DNA of 64,000 bases from Pestalotiopsis fici W106-1 (lineage: Eukaryota > Ascomycota > Sordariomycetes > Amphisphaeriales > Sporocadaceae), in assembly GCF_000516985.1 (NCBI RefSeq), contig NW_006917098.1, forward strand, positions 186,001 to 250,000, written 5' to 3'. The notes below the pieces were generated by a model that had not been told where the DNA came from, made no database searches, and saw only the letters and a program-made list of their open reading frames with translations. Position 1 is the stretch's first letter, and the number at the start of each line of letters is the position of its first letter. Shown in pieces: positions 1 to 12,264 of the stretch. The position numbers and the translations under genes are program-made.

Positions 1-1900
1 GGGTCGCCCAAGCAATGTACTGACCGCTCTTCGGCCGCCTGGAGAATATTCAAGAGCACACGCATCCCAGCTATAAGCCTTGGCGTTAGCAGTCACCAGG
101 ACGCTATGGATGTCTTCTTTCTCCTCGATGTACCTGTGGAACTAATGAATCATTTGCAACCATTGTCTCCTGCCTCACTTTCCAGAGCGCCGGCTTTTCG
201 TGGAAGTCGTCGAGGATCGCGGGGGACAATGAGATCTCTGCAAGTTGTCGCAGACATGAAAAACCATGCATAGTATTGCAAAGCCCATGATTATGGTCTA
301 CCATGAGGTTAAGCGGCTAGGCATAGAGTTTGAATATATCCCTTGAATATATACCCCTTACTTCTGCCGAATCGCCTGGGGCTCTATATTGGCGCCACGT
401 GCAGCGTTCATGGACGTGAGGACCGATTACAACATTGGTTACCCAATGGCCGAGGCAATAGACCATATCCATCTAGCCGCTCGCAACGTAGAGATACAAA
501 GGCTTTGGTTCCCGCATACACCAGAGATACACTTTGCCTCACTGCCTTCGCCTTCGCCTTCGCAGCATTGGAGACAACACGATGAGGTGCTTGGAGATGA
601 TGTTCCGGTCATTTTGATCCCTCCGGAGCTCGAGTCCTTTACGTTCACCGGAGCGGACCCAAAATAGATAATCCCCATTCGCAACTTCATCATTGCAAGT
701 GGGCGGCATATTTCCGAGTCTCGGGACGATTGACATCCCGGAATATTTATACGAACAGCGTCTAGAGTGTGTTGCATAAGGATTGATCACGGATGAGCTG
801 GTGTCGAGGTTTGTTAATTCGAGGCAGAAACCTCATCGGAAAAAGCAGGCTAATCGAGATATGACGTGAACGAGCCGGGTTCTATGTCTCTCCCATATGC
901 AGGATCATTTCCAGCTGTCTAGACCCCCAAGGCGTCCCGCACAACATGATTATTCGCTGGGGGAATTCGGTACCGTTTTCTTACTTTCAAACGCCCTAGG
1001 GCTCTTGATATTCACTGCGCCAGTGATAGTCTGCGCAGTCAGAATTCGACTGTGGACTGAAGCTCCCAATGCCAAAAGGTTCACACATCGTACCAAGTCT
1101 AGCGACTCAAAGAAGAGGGAGATCAAACCCTATTTTCTCGTCTCTTGTATATCTTTTTCAGTCACCTTATACGTGAGCGTGATTGGGGTGAGCCTGGGGA
1201 TGAACTTTGATTTCTCTAGACCGGCCAGTTGCGATCTTGGAGTCCTCGCAGATGCGCCGAACGCCTTCTCGCAACGAGACTGCAATCCCAGGACCAACCC
1301 ATTCTTGCCGGAATTCATACATGATACTCTTCTGTACGTAAAGAGTACATTGCACTCCTCTGCCAAGCCCACCTTCGAGTGCGGCTCTCTTGGCAGCCCC
1401 CACCATCTCCAATCCTTGGCTGAACGAGTGACAGCGGCGCAGCTCGGCATTCAATGCCAAGGCGCCGTTGGACACAAACATTACTCCAATGTCAACGTGG
1501 CACAGGATTCTATACTTCGTTAGATGACGACGACTGCTCGACCTGGCGCAAAGACATGACGAATCGTCTGACATCAATAGATAGCCTTGGGGCAGTGCGA
1601 ATTATGATTTTGTTTTCCATTACTGATACAAAAGTTTGCATGAATTTCATCTCTATAGTAGCACTTCATGATATGTTTGTGAAAAAAAAAAGAGGCTTAG
1701 AAAAAAGCATTATTCCTGGACAAGAGCCCTACTACCACAATTATGAGAAGGGCAAAGATGCTAAGCAGGACAAGGGAACCATGAACATGAAAGGGGGTTA
1801 CTCAATGCTATGCACATAGTTTATTGGGAATATCAACTCAAAACTCCAGAAGAATCCTTCATGAAAAGATGAACTGTTTTAAAACGATTCAAACTCCAGA
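1..1900. other. unresolved stretch, possible decayed or multi-exon coding DNA
   Basis: No intact gene could be built here. On the plus strand, frame 1 is open from the left edge to about position 273, and further open pieces lie at about 389-667 and 897-1523. The last contains two hydrophobic runs. None has a convincing start, splice junctions or a recognised domain. A short CTTCGC repeat lies near 543-562. The stretch could be the end of a gene cut by the window edge, a decayed gene, or chance. I cannot tell which. Confidence 0.3.
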
Positions 1901-1937
1901 ATGCCTCGACATTAAAAGGGCATATGCTTGAATGTTT

Positions 1938-3542
1938 TTACAGAGCAATCATTCCAACTCCAACGGCAGCTGCAACAAGGGTGTACAGACCAATGGCAAA
2001 GTCACCAACGGTGAAGGCGCGGTCCATACCAACGGGGGCAGCAAAGTTGGCAGTGGAAGAGGATCCAGAGGTCGAGGAGGCACCGGTGGCGGTAGCAGCA
2101 ACCGAGGCGGATGAGCTAGCAGCCTCCATCAGAGCATCACAAGTGTCATCGCTGACGGGCTCGCTGTTGATGGTGGCGGAGCCATCAAAGTCGCAAGCAG
2201 TGGAGGCCGAGTTCTGGTTCTCGTAGTAGGCCTGGAGAACGGCACCGAGCTGCTGAGTGGAGTTGCAACCGACGTAGGGGCCGTAGACACCAGAAGACTC
2301 ATCGTGCTTAATGCTGGAGCAAGCATCCTCATCCTGGGCGCAGATGTAGCCGAAGATGTCGCCGTAGTCCTCGGTGTCCAGGTCGGCGGAAGGCTGGCAG
2401 GTCAAAGAAGCGTACATGCACTCGCAGAGCTCACGGTTGGGGGTAGGAGGCAGAGCCTCGGCAGCTTGCCAGTCATCACCAGTAGCAGGGCAGGACTGAG
2501 CAGAGTTGGTGGCCTCGTAAGCGTCCATGGAGGTGGAGGAAGGAGTGGCGGCGGCGATCTTGCTGGACAGGACATCGTAGTTCTCCATGGTGCTAGCATC
2601 ATCACCGTCGAGCTCGACCAGACCGTAATCGTTGTCCTCCTCGAAGTACATGTAGACAATACCACCAGAGAAAACGCCAGTCATCTCGTCAGAGAACAGG
2701 GCAGTGGTGTCGTCCCAGGTACGGCCTTCGGCGCCACCTTGGGTGTTGCAACCATACTCAGCAAAGAAGACGGGGACGGAGTAGTTGGAGAAGAAGTCAA
2801 CCTGGTCGCTGTAGCCAGACGCCTCAAAGCTGCTCTCACCGCACCAAGAGTAAATGTTGTAACCGAAGAAGTCAATGGCCTCGCTCTGGTTGCCGCAGTT
2901 GAAGTAGTCTGCAAGGTTGTGGCGAATGTTGGCATCATCGTTGGCAGCGTAACCAACACCCATCCAGCGTCCACCAGCAGCCTGCTTCTCAGCAATGTAG
3001 TTCTTGGTGTCACGAACAGCAGCCTTGACGTAGGCAGAGGCGTCCGTGTTGGAGGCGTTGTTGGAGACCTCGTTTCCGGCGAAGAAACCAATGACGTTGT
3101 CGTACTGGCTCAAGTCGTCGACAACGGCCTTGTAGCGGTCAAACAGGTCGACATTCCAGGCCGGGCTGTCTCGGTTGATGGAGAGAGATGGCTCACTCAG
3201 ATCAGAAATGACGTAGATGCCAGCATCGGACAGCAGCTGCATGCAGGCCGAGTGGTCGGAGTCAGGGTTGATGGCATAAGTTCGGATCACGTTGGTGCCC
3301 AGAGCAGCGAGAAGGGGGACATCACGCTTGCAGTTGTCCTCATCGGCCAGGGGATCGACGTAAGTGTCCGTGGTGGAGGAAGTGTCACCGCCAGCGGCAG
3401 TGTCTTGCTGGTACGCAACACCCTTGATGAAGAACTGTGTTCCGTTCTCGTAGAAGAACTTGGTACCCTTTACGATGACGGCATCGAGGGCGGCGACGTT
3501 GCTCGCGAGGAGCAACGAGGAGGCCAAGGCTGTCTTGAGCAT
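1938..3542 (-). CDS. GPI-anchored 1,3-beta-glucanosyltransferase, GH72 with CBM43 (Gas/Gel family)
   Basis: A single-exon gene for 534 residues. Family enzymes cut and re-ligate beta-1,3-glucan chains, lengthening them in the cell wall outside the plasma membrane. A signal peptide covers about residues 1-19. The GH72 domain covers about 20-330, with acid/base Glu158 in GNEVSNN and nucleophile Glu262 in FFAEYGCN. A cysteine-rich CBM43/X8 module follows (about 370-460), then a Ser/Thr/Ala-rich stretch and a hydrophobic C-terminus typical of a GPI-attachment signal. The start is the ATG at 3542, directly before the signal peptide; the frame runs ten codons further upstream without another ATG. 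Both catalytic residues and the CBM43 are present, so it looks functional. It belongs to the CBM43-bearing (GH72+) subgroup. Strong codon bias leaves a long open frame on the opposite strand, which I treat as a shadow. Confidence 0.95.
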   Translation of the reverse strand: MLKTALASSLLLASNVAALDAVIVKGTKFFYENGTQFFIKGVAYQQDTAAGGDTSSTTDTYVDPLADEDNCKRDVPLLAALGTNVIRTYAINPDSDHSACMQLLSDAGIYVISDLSEPSLSINRDSPAWNVDLFDRYKAVVDDLSQYDNVIGFFAGNEVSNNASNTDASAYVKAAVRDTKNYIAEKQAAGGRWMGVGYAANDDANIRHNLADYFNCGNQSEAIDFFGYNIYSWCGESSFEASGYSDQVDFFSNYSVPVFFAEYGCNTQGGAEGRTWDDTTALFSDEMTGVFSGGIVYMYFEEDNDYGLVELDGDDASTMENYDVLSSKIAAATPSSTSMDAYEATNSAQSCPATGDDWQAAEALPPTPNRELCECMYASLTCQPSADLDTEDYGDIFGYICAQDEDACSSIKHDESSGVYGPYVGCNSTQQLGAVLQAYYENQNSASTACDFDGSATINSEPVSDDTCDALMEAASSSASVAATATGASSTSGSSSTANFAAPVGMDRAFTVGDFAIGLYTLVAAAVGVGMIAL

Positions 3543-4011
3543 TGTGAATATCTGTGTGTGGTTTTGCAACAAGCGAATAAGTGTCGTTTCCTTCCTTCTA
3601 TGTTATAGTGATGTGGAAAAAATGGCGCCGATGTAGCTGAATAGCTAAACGTTTTGAAAAAGATGGTGTATCAATGAGTGGCAGAACTAATAAGTTATTC
3701 TTTAATGAGTGTGAGGGACAGAAGATTCCTTTTCTTCCCGATCGCAACCTAAGTAATTACAAGAGGACGACGAAAGAGAAAAAAGAGAGTTGAACTGATC
3801 AAAATGCAAGAATCCAGAAGTATGCCATGGAGGAGGACATTGGGGGGTGAAAAAGGGCTTGCTCGTTGCCAGCGACCAGGCTAAGACCTGTTAGTTTGAT
3901 ACCCAGAAGACCCACGCAAGGATAGGGGATGCTAAGTGATTGAGATTGGGACTAGCGCATCACATTCTCCATGTGGATTTATTTGGAGCCCGTTATTAAT
4001 CATAACGAATC

Positions 4012-4030
4012 GATGGATGGATGGATGGAT
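4012..4030. repeat. (GATG)n microsatellite
   Basis: Between four and five tandem copies of the tetranucleotide GATG lie in the sequence upstream of the GH72 gene. Confidence 0.8.
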
Positions 4031-7000
4031 GGGGGCGCATGGATGCCAGGAACAGCGGCGAGAAGGGGGAAGGCAAGAAAAGTGGTGATGGCGCGTCTCC
4101 ATAATAGCTGCTGGGGGACGCGGTTATTGTGTGTTTCATTCGCCGCCTGAAGAAGCCCTCGAGAGGTTGTCTGTTTGTCCGTCTGTCAATTTGTCACGAT
4201 TTTACTTGCCTGTAGGTATACACAATACCTGCTGTGATTTTGTTTTTGCTGGAGCTCAGGCAGAGGCGCAGCGGACGATACCACTAATAGCATATAGATG
4301 CAACACTAAATAACAGCGGTACTTCGGAAATGAAGCAACAGCAGCATTGTTGGATGTTGTTGTTCCCCGACTTGCTGCTTGCTCTACTGTTGCTCCTGCT
4401 AGACAAAGATGGGCGAGATGGGGCGATTGGATTGGCCTGACCACGGGCTGCCATGGAGAAGCTCCACGTTCATTTCGTCTGTCGAGTTGCGGGATCCACA
4501 ATGCCAGCTCCGAGCCTTTGACATCCCAGCCAAGGACTGCAAGGAGATGGGACAATACGATGTTGCTGCATCTGGGCCCCCTCTGTCCGTCTCCAGTTTC
4601 AGTTGATCGCAGCCCCCGAATGCCCGTCGGTGGTGGTGTCTTGATGGTCTGCTTGTCTCGCCGTCGATAGTCTTATAACTTGCTCAGGACAAGACGTGGA
4701 ATTGCGTACGACGATTCGGACCTGACCAATAAGATGCTCACCAAGTCCAGCGACAAGAGTTGACCGGTTGCTTGGGAGTCTTGAGGGTCATTTGAGTGGT
4801 TGGTTGGCATTCTTGGAAAGAATACTACCAGGTTGGCAAAATGGCAGTGCTCTGCGCTCTCGGTGCTGCACTCGGGACCATTCATCAACGATCTTCCAAG
4901 ATTGATTATGCGAATGTACTAAGGATTCTTGGCACGATCAGCGTAGGAGCCGATGCGCACATTGCATAGGTACGGCATGCCACACTAATTCCTTGTGTGT
5001 TCGAAGTAGTAGCTCGCACATACCGGCAACTCACATTGTGGCTTTGTATCATTTGATGCTCCTTTCCTTTCATTGAGTCTCTCTTGCTATCATGTTCTTC
5101 TTGCGCTGCCCGGCCTTCCAAATCCGAATAAATGCAAGAAAGAAAAGAACAGCGCTACGCACCCCCTTTAGTTAAGCTTGGCCCACCGCACTTACTCTAA
5201 ACTTTTCAGAGTTTTTGGCTCATGGGCACTTGCCACAGTTTGCAGCCGCCGGGCCCCAACCTTACGATAACTCTAATGCCAAGACCCTGTATTCGCACTA
5301 CCCTGATCATCAATTGCGCGTCCCTCTCAATCTGCCACGGGGTTGGACAACGGGGTCATCTTTTTTAGTGTCCACTATTGCATCTGGCAAGCCACTATCC
5401 GCCAACTGGCTTGACTGGCAGTACTCTGTAGCTGGCTGCTGGCTGCGGGCTAGTTGGCTAGAACATTACATAGTACAAACCATCCAATGTCTGGCCTCAT
5501 TTCATCTCAATTCTTCCATGTTTCTAGAAGCCCCAAATTTACTTGTTTCGAAATCCTTCCCGTACATCCACCAAGCCAATCCGCCAACACCATGTGAAAG
5601 ATTGACGGCGTCAGTGAGATGCACATATAGGGAATGAGGATGCACAAGATACGCGCGGGTTGTTTTGCACCGCCTCGTTAGCCTCGTACATTGTCCCTGC
5701 CTTGCCTTCCAATTCGCTCTTGTGTGTCGTCTGCCAAGCCTGCTAGATGCCGATACATTCCCTCCCCGGCCTTCCCGCCCTGCTAAACCACTTGATCGGC
5801 CGTCCCCTTATTTATTTATTTTCCTTTCTCTGGCCTTTCTTTTGCGCCGTTTCAAGCCCGTCACGTATCAGATAAATTGGAGCCGGCCGATCTCTTCTCA
5901 TGCATAACTCCACCCTCGACGTCACTCGCTGGCCGTTGGGTGAAATGCATGTCTCTCGCCTGGCAGTCTGGAACGGGCGCATCGTTTCAGCCATCGGCCG
6001 AATCACCGTTGCCAATCAAATGGATGCTTGTTGATGATAATTAGAAGAATTGCCAGAAACTTCGGTCCGGGTCTGGGAAGTCTTTGAAGGACCGGGCATT
6101 TTTCATCTCTTCCTAATTTTGAAATATATTGATCCCAGTCCATACAGGACGGCATCCCACAGTTCATAAACTTCCTTCGCCAGCTGCGAAAGAGCTCTGC
6201 GCGACATGACCGTTTGCTTGTCTGTGTCACTGGAATGGCGTCGGATGAGATGAGAAGGAATAAGGTGAGCAAACAATGTTGCGGAGAGTATATGATCAAA
6301 TTTGGCGGCTTTGACGAGATCCTACGAGGATCTTGATTACTGCTGCAGTAAAGCAAGAAAATGCCAAACAAAATGAGCTTGCTCAAGGTCAAGGTCAAAG
6401 AAAACCTAGAATCTGCAAGCCTCAAAAAGCCCGAGAAAATTGAGGCTTTTATAACATCCAGCCCTCGACAAGTTTCGACTCGCTGCCCAACAATAGCTCG
6501 AGCTTGGCGGCGAGGCTGTAGCCTACCTACCCAACCTCAACGGCGTCATCTGAAGGCGATGCCCACCACTATCCGCTGATGCCAAGCTACCTTGCTTATG
6601 CCGTCCGCACACTTTGGCAGCACAGCCGGCAGAGAAATCTTGACATGCCGATGACTGCAAAAACACATCATGCAAACAGACATGCAGCTGCATTACACCG
6701 ATCCTGACCCGGCCTCGGATACAGTTTTGCATGGAATTCAACAAGAGTATACTCAGGCATCGGACCGGTGGTGCCCATCTCACCAATTGTGGATTTTTGC
6801 GATTTCGGCCGCGCTATGTCTGGGACTTTCAAAAACAAACACGGCGCCGATCGGTGCGTAATTTTTTTTTTTTCCCTTTCTCGAATTCTCTTCCTTACCG
6901 CAGAGCTTTGATCCCCCGATCATCAGGAGAGCAACCCAAGTCAGCTGGCTCCGAAGACCCCGCAACACAGCCTCTGTCAAACGAAGTATGGGGAAGTTGT

Positions 7001-7879
7001 GTCGACGATCATGCACCTACTGCTCGCACACATCAGCTGCCAAATTACGATACTGCAATTAGCCGAGTCGCATTCCTGTCAGGACCGTATTTCATTCTAG
7101 ACACGAGCTCTGCTGCGATTCCTTGCTGGCTCAGGTTTTCGGTCATGGGTCGTTGCATTCTGTGGCCCACGGAGAACTTTCTGGATTGACTCATCCATAG
7201 GCTTGACCAAGACACCAAGTGAAAGGCCCTACGGATACTTGCTGACATTGATGGAGAGGGCGGCCGAAGGAAGGCAAAGGTACAAGCCCGTAGTGCCGCC
7301 CGCCTTACTGACCTTGCGCAAGAGCGACTTGAGCTTGCATGGACTAATCATGTCCTCGTCCACGCTGGAACACAACCAGGATTACAATCGTCGCAGCGGA
7401 TGACAGCTCTGCTACCATGAGTTGGGATATCTTCACTGATACCGCGCCGAAGTAAAAGAACGTCGTTCCATCTTGGAGTACATCTCGCGCATTTCATTTT
7501 AGTCAGCTCCAACGACTTGACCAGAATTGGCGTATCCTAGTGACACCGGGATCGAATAGCCTGGTTTCGATTTGCCAATGTCCAAAGATAATGTTGTGCC
7601 CGAATGCCGCAGCGCGGTTACGAGACAAGAATGTCTTTACAGGAATGATTCAACGCAAACAGGTCTGGATGACAAGCGAACAGAAGAGATAATCGCTTAT
7701 CACTATGCACCAGCTGCAGTCACGCCAGATACCCGTCGAGGACGGCATCCGAGTGAAACCAAGCACGTCAACGCTTTTACTCAAATGTGCGGCCTTGGTC
7801 AATTCAAATTGGCAACCCTTAATTCCTGGCTACTTGATAAGAATGTCTCACGAGGAATTTCAAGGTGTATCTTACCAAC

Positions 7880-7880
<1 letters not shown>

Positions 7881-7915
<35 letters not shown>
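7881..7915. repeat. 35-base poly(A) tract
   Basis: An uninterrupted run of 35 A residues. It has no gene next to it and no target-site duplication that I could see, so it could be a simple homopolymer or the tail of an unrecognisable retroposed sequence. Runs like this are also prone to assembly length errors. Confidence 0.9.
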
Positions 7916-7918
<3 letters not shown>

Positions 7919-8881
7919 ATACTCCTCGTCTCATCATCCCTTGCGGAACGGAGGCGTAGACATCGACTCGGGTCGAATAAGATCCGTTCAGCCATTCTAT
8001 CGTCCGCTTTGCATACTAGACACCGAACGTGCGCGCGTCGACAAGCATTCGGGTGGCTTCTGGCCAGCGCGTGGCAACAACGAGCAACGCTTCTTGACAC
8101 ACTAGAAGTATGTAGGTTTCAGCCTGGCGGCACCCAGGCTCTGTACTGAAGAGCCGGCATATGAACGACCCCTCCCGTCGACCGCAACACAAACAGAGGT
8201 CGAGGCTGCAGCCTTCCGCTAGAAACGACTGTCTGGCGGACACATGGCCCAGATATATCTAGAGGGGCTCTCAATTGTACCTATCTCACTGTTCTCATTT
8301 GCTCAATCCCTTGCTGCACGTGAGATCTTAGCAGAGGGCTCAAATGCCCTTATCCGGTCCGACCCGATTGATGCACCTCCAGAATCCCGACAGTTCTGTA
8401 CATGTAGCACATCGCAAAGTACCTGAAAATGAGAGAGGCTAACGTACGGCTTGAGGTGACATGTGGCGCTGTGCCGACGAGGGGGCGATGAGCTTGGGCT
8501 GCCTTCAAAATAGTTGTGATTGCAGTCGCATCATGTGTAACCCACTCCCCAGGAATGGGCCAGCGAGAGGGCGCACCACCTTGCCACCTTTGCAGGTTCC
8601 AGCCCCGAGAAGACGATGGACTAGCCAAAGCCAGACCAACTATGCCCAATAACCAATTCGCCGTTGTCAGCCTTGAAGACGACTTTATACGAATATTGAC
8701 TCGTCAACTCTCGGTATGCAACGAATACAGGGCGGCACAAGATAGGGTTGAGGATCTGCACTTGCTTCACATCTTATGCCGTCACGGGCTTGCTCAATTG
8801 ATTCCCGCCCAGACTCGTTGCTTTCGTCGCACCCCGCTCGCAGTCACATCTGATCAACTGATCCAGGACGATGTGTGACGC

Positions 8882-8884
<3 letters not shown>

Positions 8885-8921
<37 letters not shown>
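8885..8921. repeat. (AG)18 microsatellite
   Basis: About 18 dinucleotide AG units followed by an A/G-rich run, in the same gene-free stretch as the poly(A) tract. Confidence 0.9.
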
Positions 8922-8925
<4 letters not shown>

Positions 8926-11082
8926 AAAGAAGATGCCGTCTGAGGGCGGCGTGGGTAGACAGACCCCTGATGGGACTTTTCTTCTGAGGGGTATTCTCGT
9001 CACCTCGGATGCATTAAAAAAGTACTTTAACTCCGGATCCCTGTCCCTGGGCTGCGATCCGGCTGCCAGAAATGGCCTCATAATCTATCCTGGCTTTCCA
9101 TATATGGTCAAGCCACAACGCCGTCGCATGAATAGGACAGGCCGCATCTGGAAATCGTGCTGACCTAGCTGTACTTTTATCGTCTTCTTTGAGCGACGGT
9201 ATCCTTATCGTGCTGTCTTCGGGAATACGGAGGCTGAAGTTTTCGTCCCGCTTCTGGAAGCAAAAAGGACTACCGGTTGTGTGTTCCTTGCCAAGAACTT
9301 AAGCGACGATCTTCACGTGCTTTTTTTTTTCTTCATGGTGTGTCTCAGGTTGATAGATGGCGCTGAGAGGCGGTCAAAAAAAACCATCCGCGGTAGCTGC
9401 TTGGGTCACGTGGAATATTCGAGACGAGAGGCAAGAATCACCATGCCGGCCGTAACGTCGCCTTTTCTTTTGTATTTTGCTTTGACGTTGGAACGCTTGA
9501 CCATGTCCGCAGAAACTGGCCAAGGAGAACAAACAAAAACAGTCTTCGCGGCTTAACAAGGTGAAAGACACACCTGTGCCAAGTAAACAAGCTCCAGTGA
9601 CGCTGCGTCCGAGAAATGTAACGACGGCCGAGACTACTGCCTCTAATCGAACCCTCCCCGACCTCGAACTTTCCCACCGAGAGGGTCGGGGAGAGCAGAA
9701 AACGAGACGCATGATCCGCTTTGCAACAACTTGAGCTTCAACTTAAGAGCAGAGAGACATGATATTTGTTCGTTCGGCACAATATGACGGGTCTCTTGAT
9801 AACGGGCTCTTTGCCGTTGTCGCACAAGGAATTGCACCTCTTGGAGCCCAGACCTCGACCGTAGAAAGTAAATCAGAGATTGGTATCCCAGATTGCTTGC
9901 TGATGCAGCGATACAATGCTTCCCCTGCTCTTTGGTACCATTTCACCGGGCCGCAGTGATGCAGTCATGAGATGAGATGATACTCGAACGACTAATTCGA
10001 AACCAAGCAGGAAGCCCTGTACATACATACTCCCGTTCTTTTTTTCAGCCTCCCATCACATCTAGTTGTGGGGCCTTTCAGTTCTTCCCCTGGCGATTGG
10101 CCTTGTAAATATGCAAAGGCTAGCCAATTCCAACAGCACGATCACCCCGGCATTAGCTTCGTGGTTCCAATCGTCAAGATCGTGAGTTGCATCGAATTGA
10201 TCAATCCAACCATCCGGATACCGGCTGCACCCTGTTGTCAGGGAACACTCAGACCTCCTGTTCCCACCAAACTATCACTCTCGGTTCCTGTTCCGAAATG
10301 GGTTCGACTTATAGGGTTACTGGTTGACACAAAGCTCTGGGTCCTCGAATCTCTCCTCGATTCTTGTCTGCTACGTTGCCCTGTTGCCACAGCAGCCCTT
10401 TGGTCATGTAGAGAGATGTCTTAACTTTTGTCTTAATAATGTCTGTTCTTTACTCCGGGAAGTGCCCGCAGCCACCACGAGGGCCAACCTCGTTGGACCA
10501 CGCCTTTGTATTAGGGTGCCACGTGAAGGACAAGCTTGTTTATTCCCCTATTCTCCTTTATATGTCTCTCTTTCCTTCAGTCTTCAAGGCTCACAGCCAA
10601 ATTTTGTGGTGGTCGGACAAGAGACGGGCTTCCAATTATTGATAGCACAGCTGTAGATTAGGGGGTCGCGAGGGCTTGAACAACAGGGGTCTTGAGGGAG
10701 TTTTTGATGTCTATCGTGAGGTTTCTTGTGGTACTGGCGTTGTGGGCTATTCCTCTCAAATCTCGGGGCTTCAATCTTGTCTTGATCTTGTAAATGGTGA
10801 CAAGAAGAAACAAGGCGTGGAAAAAAAAAAAAAAGAGGTCGCGTCGGTACTTTTCGGCGTTTGTGTCGCGTGCGAGCGCTTGGACTACAGTCGCGGTGTG
10901 CGGGTCCTCGAAGGATGAGTATCACGAACCGAACTTTGGTAGCATAGGGAAGTGCCGCGTGGAGGAAAAACCAGATTATACTGGCTGATTTGTTCTCACC
11001 ATTGAGGGCGGAAGTCCTCCAGGGGGGGAAGACCTAGAGACACACCACGAGGCAAGAGTCCTGGCACATGGGGCCTGGGTCT

Positions 11083-11089
11083 ATATAAG
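11083..11089 (+). promoter_or_regulatory. candidate TATA box of cysteine-rich gene 1
   Basis: The sequence CTATATAAGA sits at 11081-11090 on the strand of the first cysteine-rich gene, about 610 bp upstream of its proposed ATG at 11701. Several upstream ATGs with short frames lie between (for example at 11189). Either the leader is long or it contains an intron that I could not place. Confidence 0.4.
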
Positions 11090-11700
11090 ATCTATCCGTC
11101 GGCCTGGATGGGGATTCTCCTCGAACCATCATCAGAAAGGTCCTATCTCCAAACGAAGCGAGGCAGACCCTTGAGTCAGTCACTACCCATGATCACACGG
11201 CAGACCTATGAAGTGATCATCTTGTTATAACAACACCACGGCATCAAGGCGTCACCAAGTCCCAAGACCTAGACCGCTTTGCCTTCAAACTCTATTGCAC
11301 ATATCGCTAGACACCTCCACACCATCCCAGTGCCGAGATCATGCCATATTGTGCCCGGAGCAGGAAGAGCTGAACATCAGTGGTATGATACGTAGGATCC
11401 CTTGCGGCATCATACACTTGATATCCTGGCTTTACCGGAAGATCCGATCGAATCAGATCAGCGACTTTGTTACAAAGAGTGCCTGGAGCATACAAAAGTC
11501 GACGTGCCTGGCCTCCCTCACCATAGACATACACATACTAGATAAGCGACAAATCGAGAACAATTTGCAGCAGTCTATAACATCACAATCAAATACAACA
11601 TCCAACAAGCCTGTTGGGAAACCCCCTCATAGAGACCCCTCTCCAGAGAGCTCTCGTCTGGCGGCCCAAGCAGATGCCAAAGACGGCGTCTCTCGGAGCC

Positions 11701-12264
11701 ATGTGTACCTACTATTACCTACATTACCATCATGTCCAGCCATGTATGCGGGACATTGAGTACAGCTTACAATACGACTTTTGCGAAAATGCAACCATGG
11801 TACCATCGGTACCATCGCCGTCTAGCCCCCCGACCAAGAGGAAAACAGGCAGTAGCGGAACCGGTGGCACGGGGCGGTCAGGTCGCGCATCCTCGTCGTC
11901 GACTTCCGGTTCGAGGTCATCCGCGGCCACGGCGTCATCATCATCATCATCCTCGGCGCAACAGCAGCAGCAGCAGCCCGAGTACGTCCAGCAGCCCTGC
12001 GCTTCGCTCATTTACGCGCCCGAGTACAACATGGCCGAGGGCAGCATGATTGACTATGCCAACCCGTGCGCGACGGGCGGGTGTCTGGTCAGCCCGGGTT
12101 GCACATCGGGGTCCTGCCGGCTTGAAGACTTGGGCGGGCGCTGGATCTGCTGCCAGTGCTACCGCGGCGGCAACACGTTTCGCTGGTGCGCGCACCCCAT
12201 GAAGAAGGTCCCCGACACCATGTGTTATCACGTCGTTTGCGAGAATTGCTGCGCGGACAGCTAG
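11701..12264 (+). CDS. cysteine-rich putative zinc-binding protein, tandem family member 1
   Basis: A single-exon frame for 187 residues, family unrecognised. The proposed start gives a protein beginning Met-Cys, like the two downstream paralogues. The N-terminal part has Cys2, Cys15 and Cys28. A long Ser/Gly/Gln-rich low-complexity linker follows (about 35-95), with a run of six Gln. The C-terminal module has Cys134-x4-Cys139, Trp148, Cys150-Cys151-x-Cys153, Cys163, then Cys175-x-His177-x2-Cys180-x2-Cys183. This spacing is identical in members 2 and 3 from the first Cys pair to Cys163. Such Cys/His arrays usually bind zinc; that is inference. There is no signal peptide, so it is probably intracellular. 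It differs from its paralogues by the inserted linker. The reading frame extends upstream without another ATG, so the start is fairly secure. Confidence 0.75.
   Translation: MCTYYYLHYHHVQPCMRDIEYSLQYDFCENATMVPSVPSPSSPPTKRKTGSSGTGGTGRSGRASSSSTSGSRSSAATASSSSSSSAQQQQQQPEYVQQPCASLIYAPEYNMAEGSMIDYANPCATGGCLVSPGCTSGSCRLEDLGGRWICCQCYRGGNTFRWCAHPMKKVPDTMCYHVVCENCCADS

Larger units (their letters stand above)
3543..11080. other. long stretch without a recognisable gene
   Basis: About 7.5 kb between the GH72 gene and the cysteine-rich gene trio. Open frames here are short, begin mostly at non-ATG codons and show no domain, signal peptide or coding-like composition. The stretch carries a GATG repeat (about 4012-4030), a 35-base A tract (7881-7915) and an AG repeat (about 8885-8921). 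The proximal part upstream of 3542 is presumably the GH72 promoter. Nothing else supportable was seen. Confidence 0.6.

Noticed and set aside
2304..3608. 434-codon plus-strand open frame opposite the GH72 gene
   Set aside because: It is antisense to a well-supported enzyme gene. Its composition (Val/Gly/Leu/Asp-rich) is the usual mirror of strong codon bias, and it has no domain.
7572..8105. 177-codon plus-strand open frame through the poly(A) tract
   Set aside because: The frame is held open by a 35-base A run giving poly-Lys. Nothing protein-like lies on either side.
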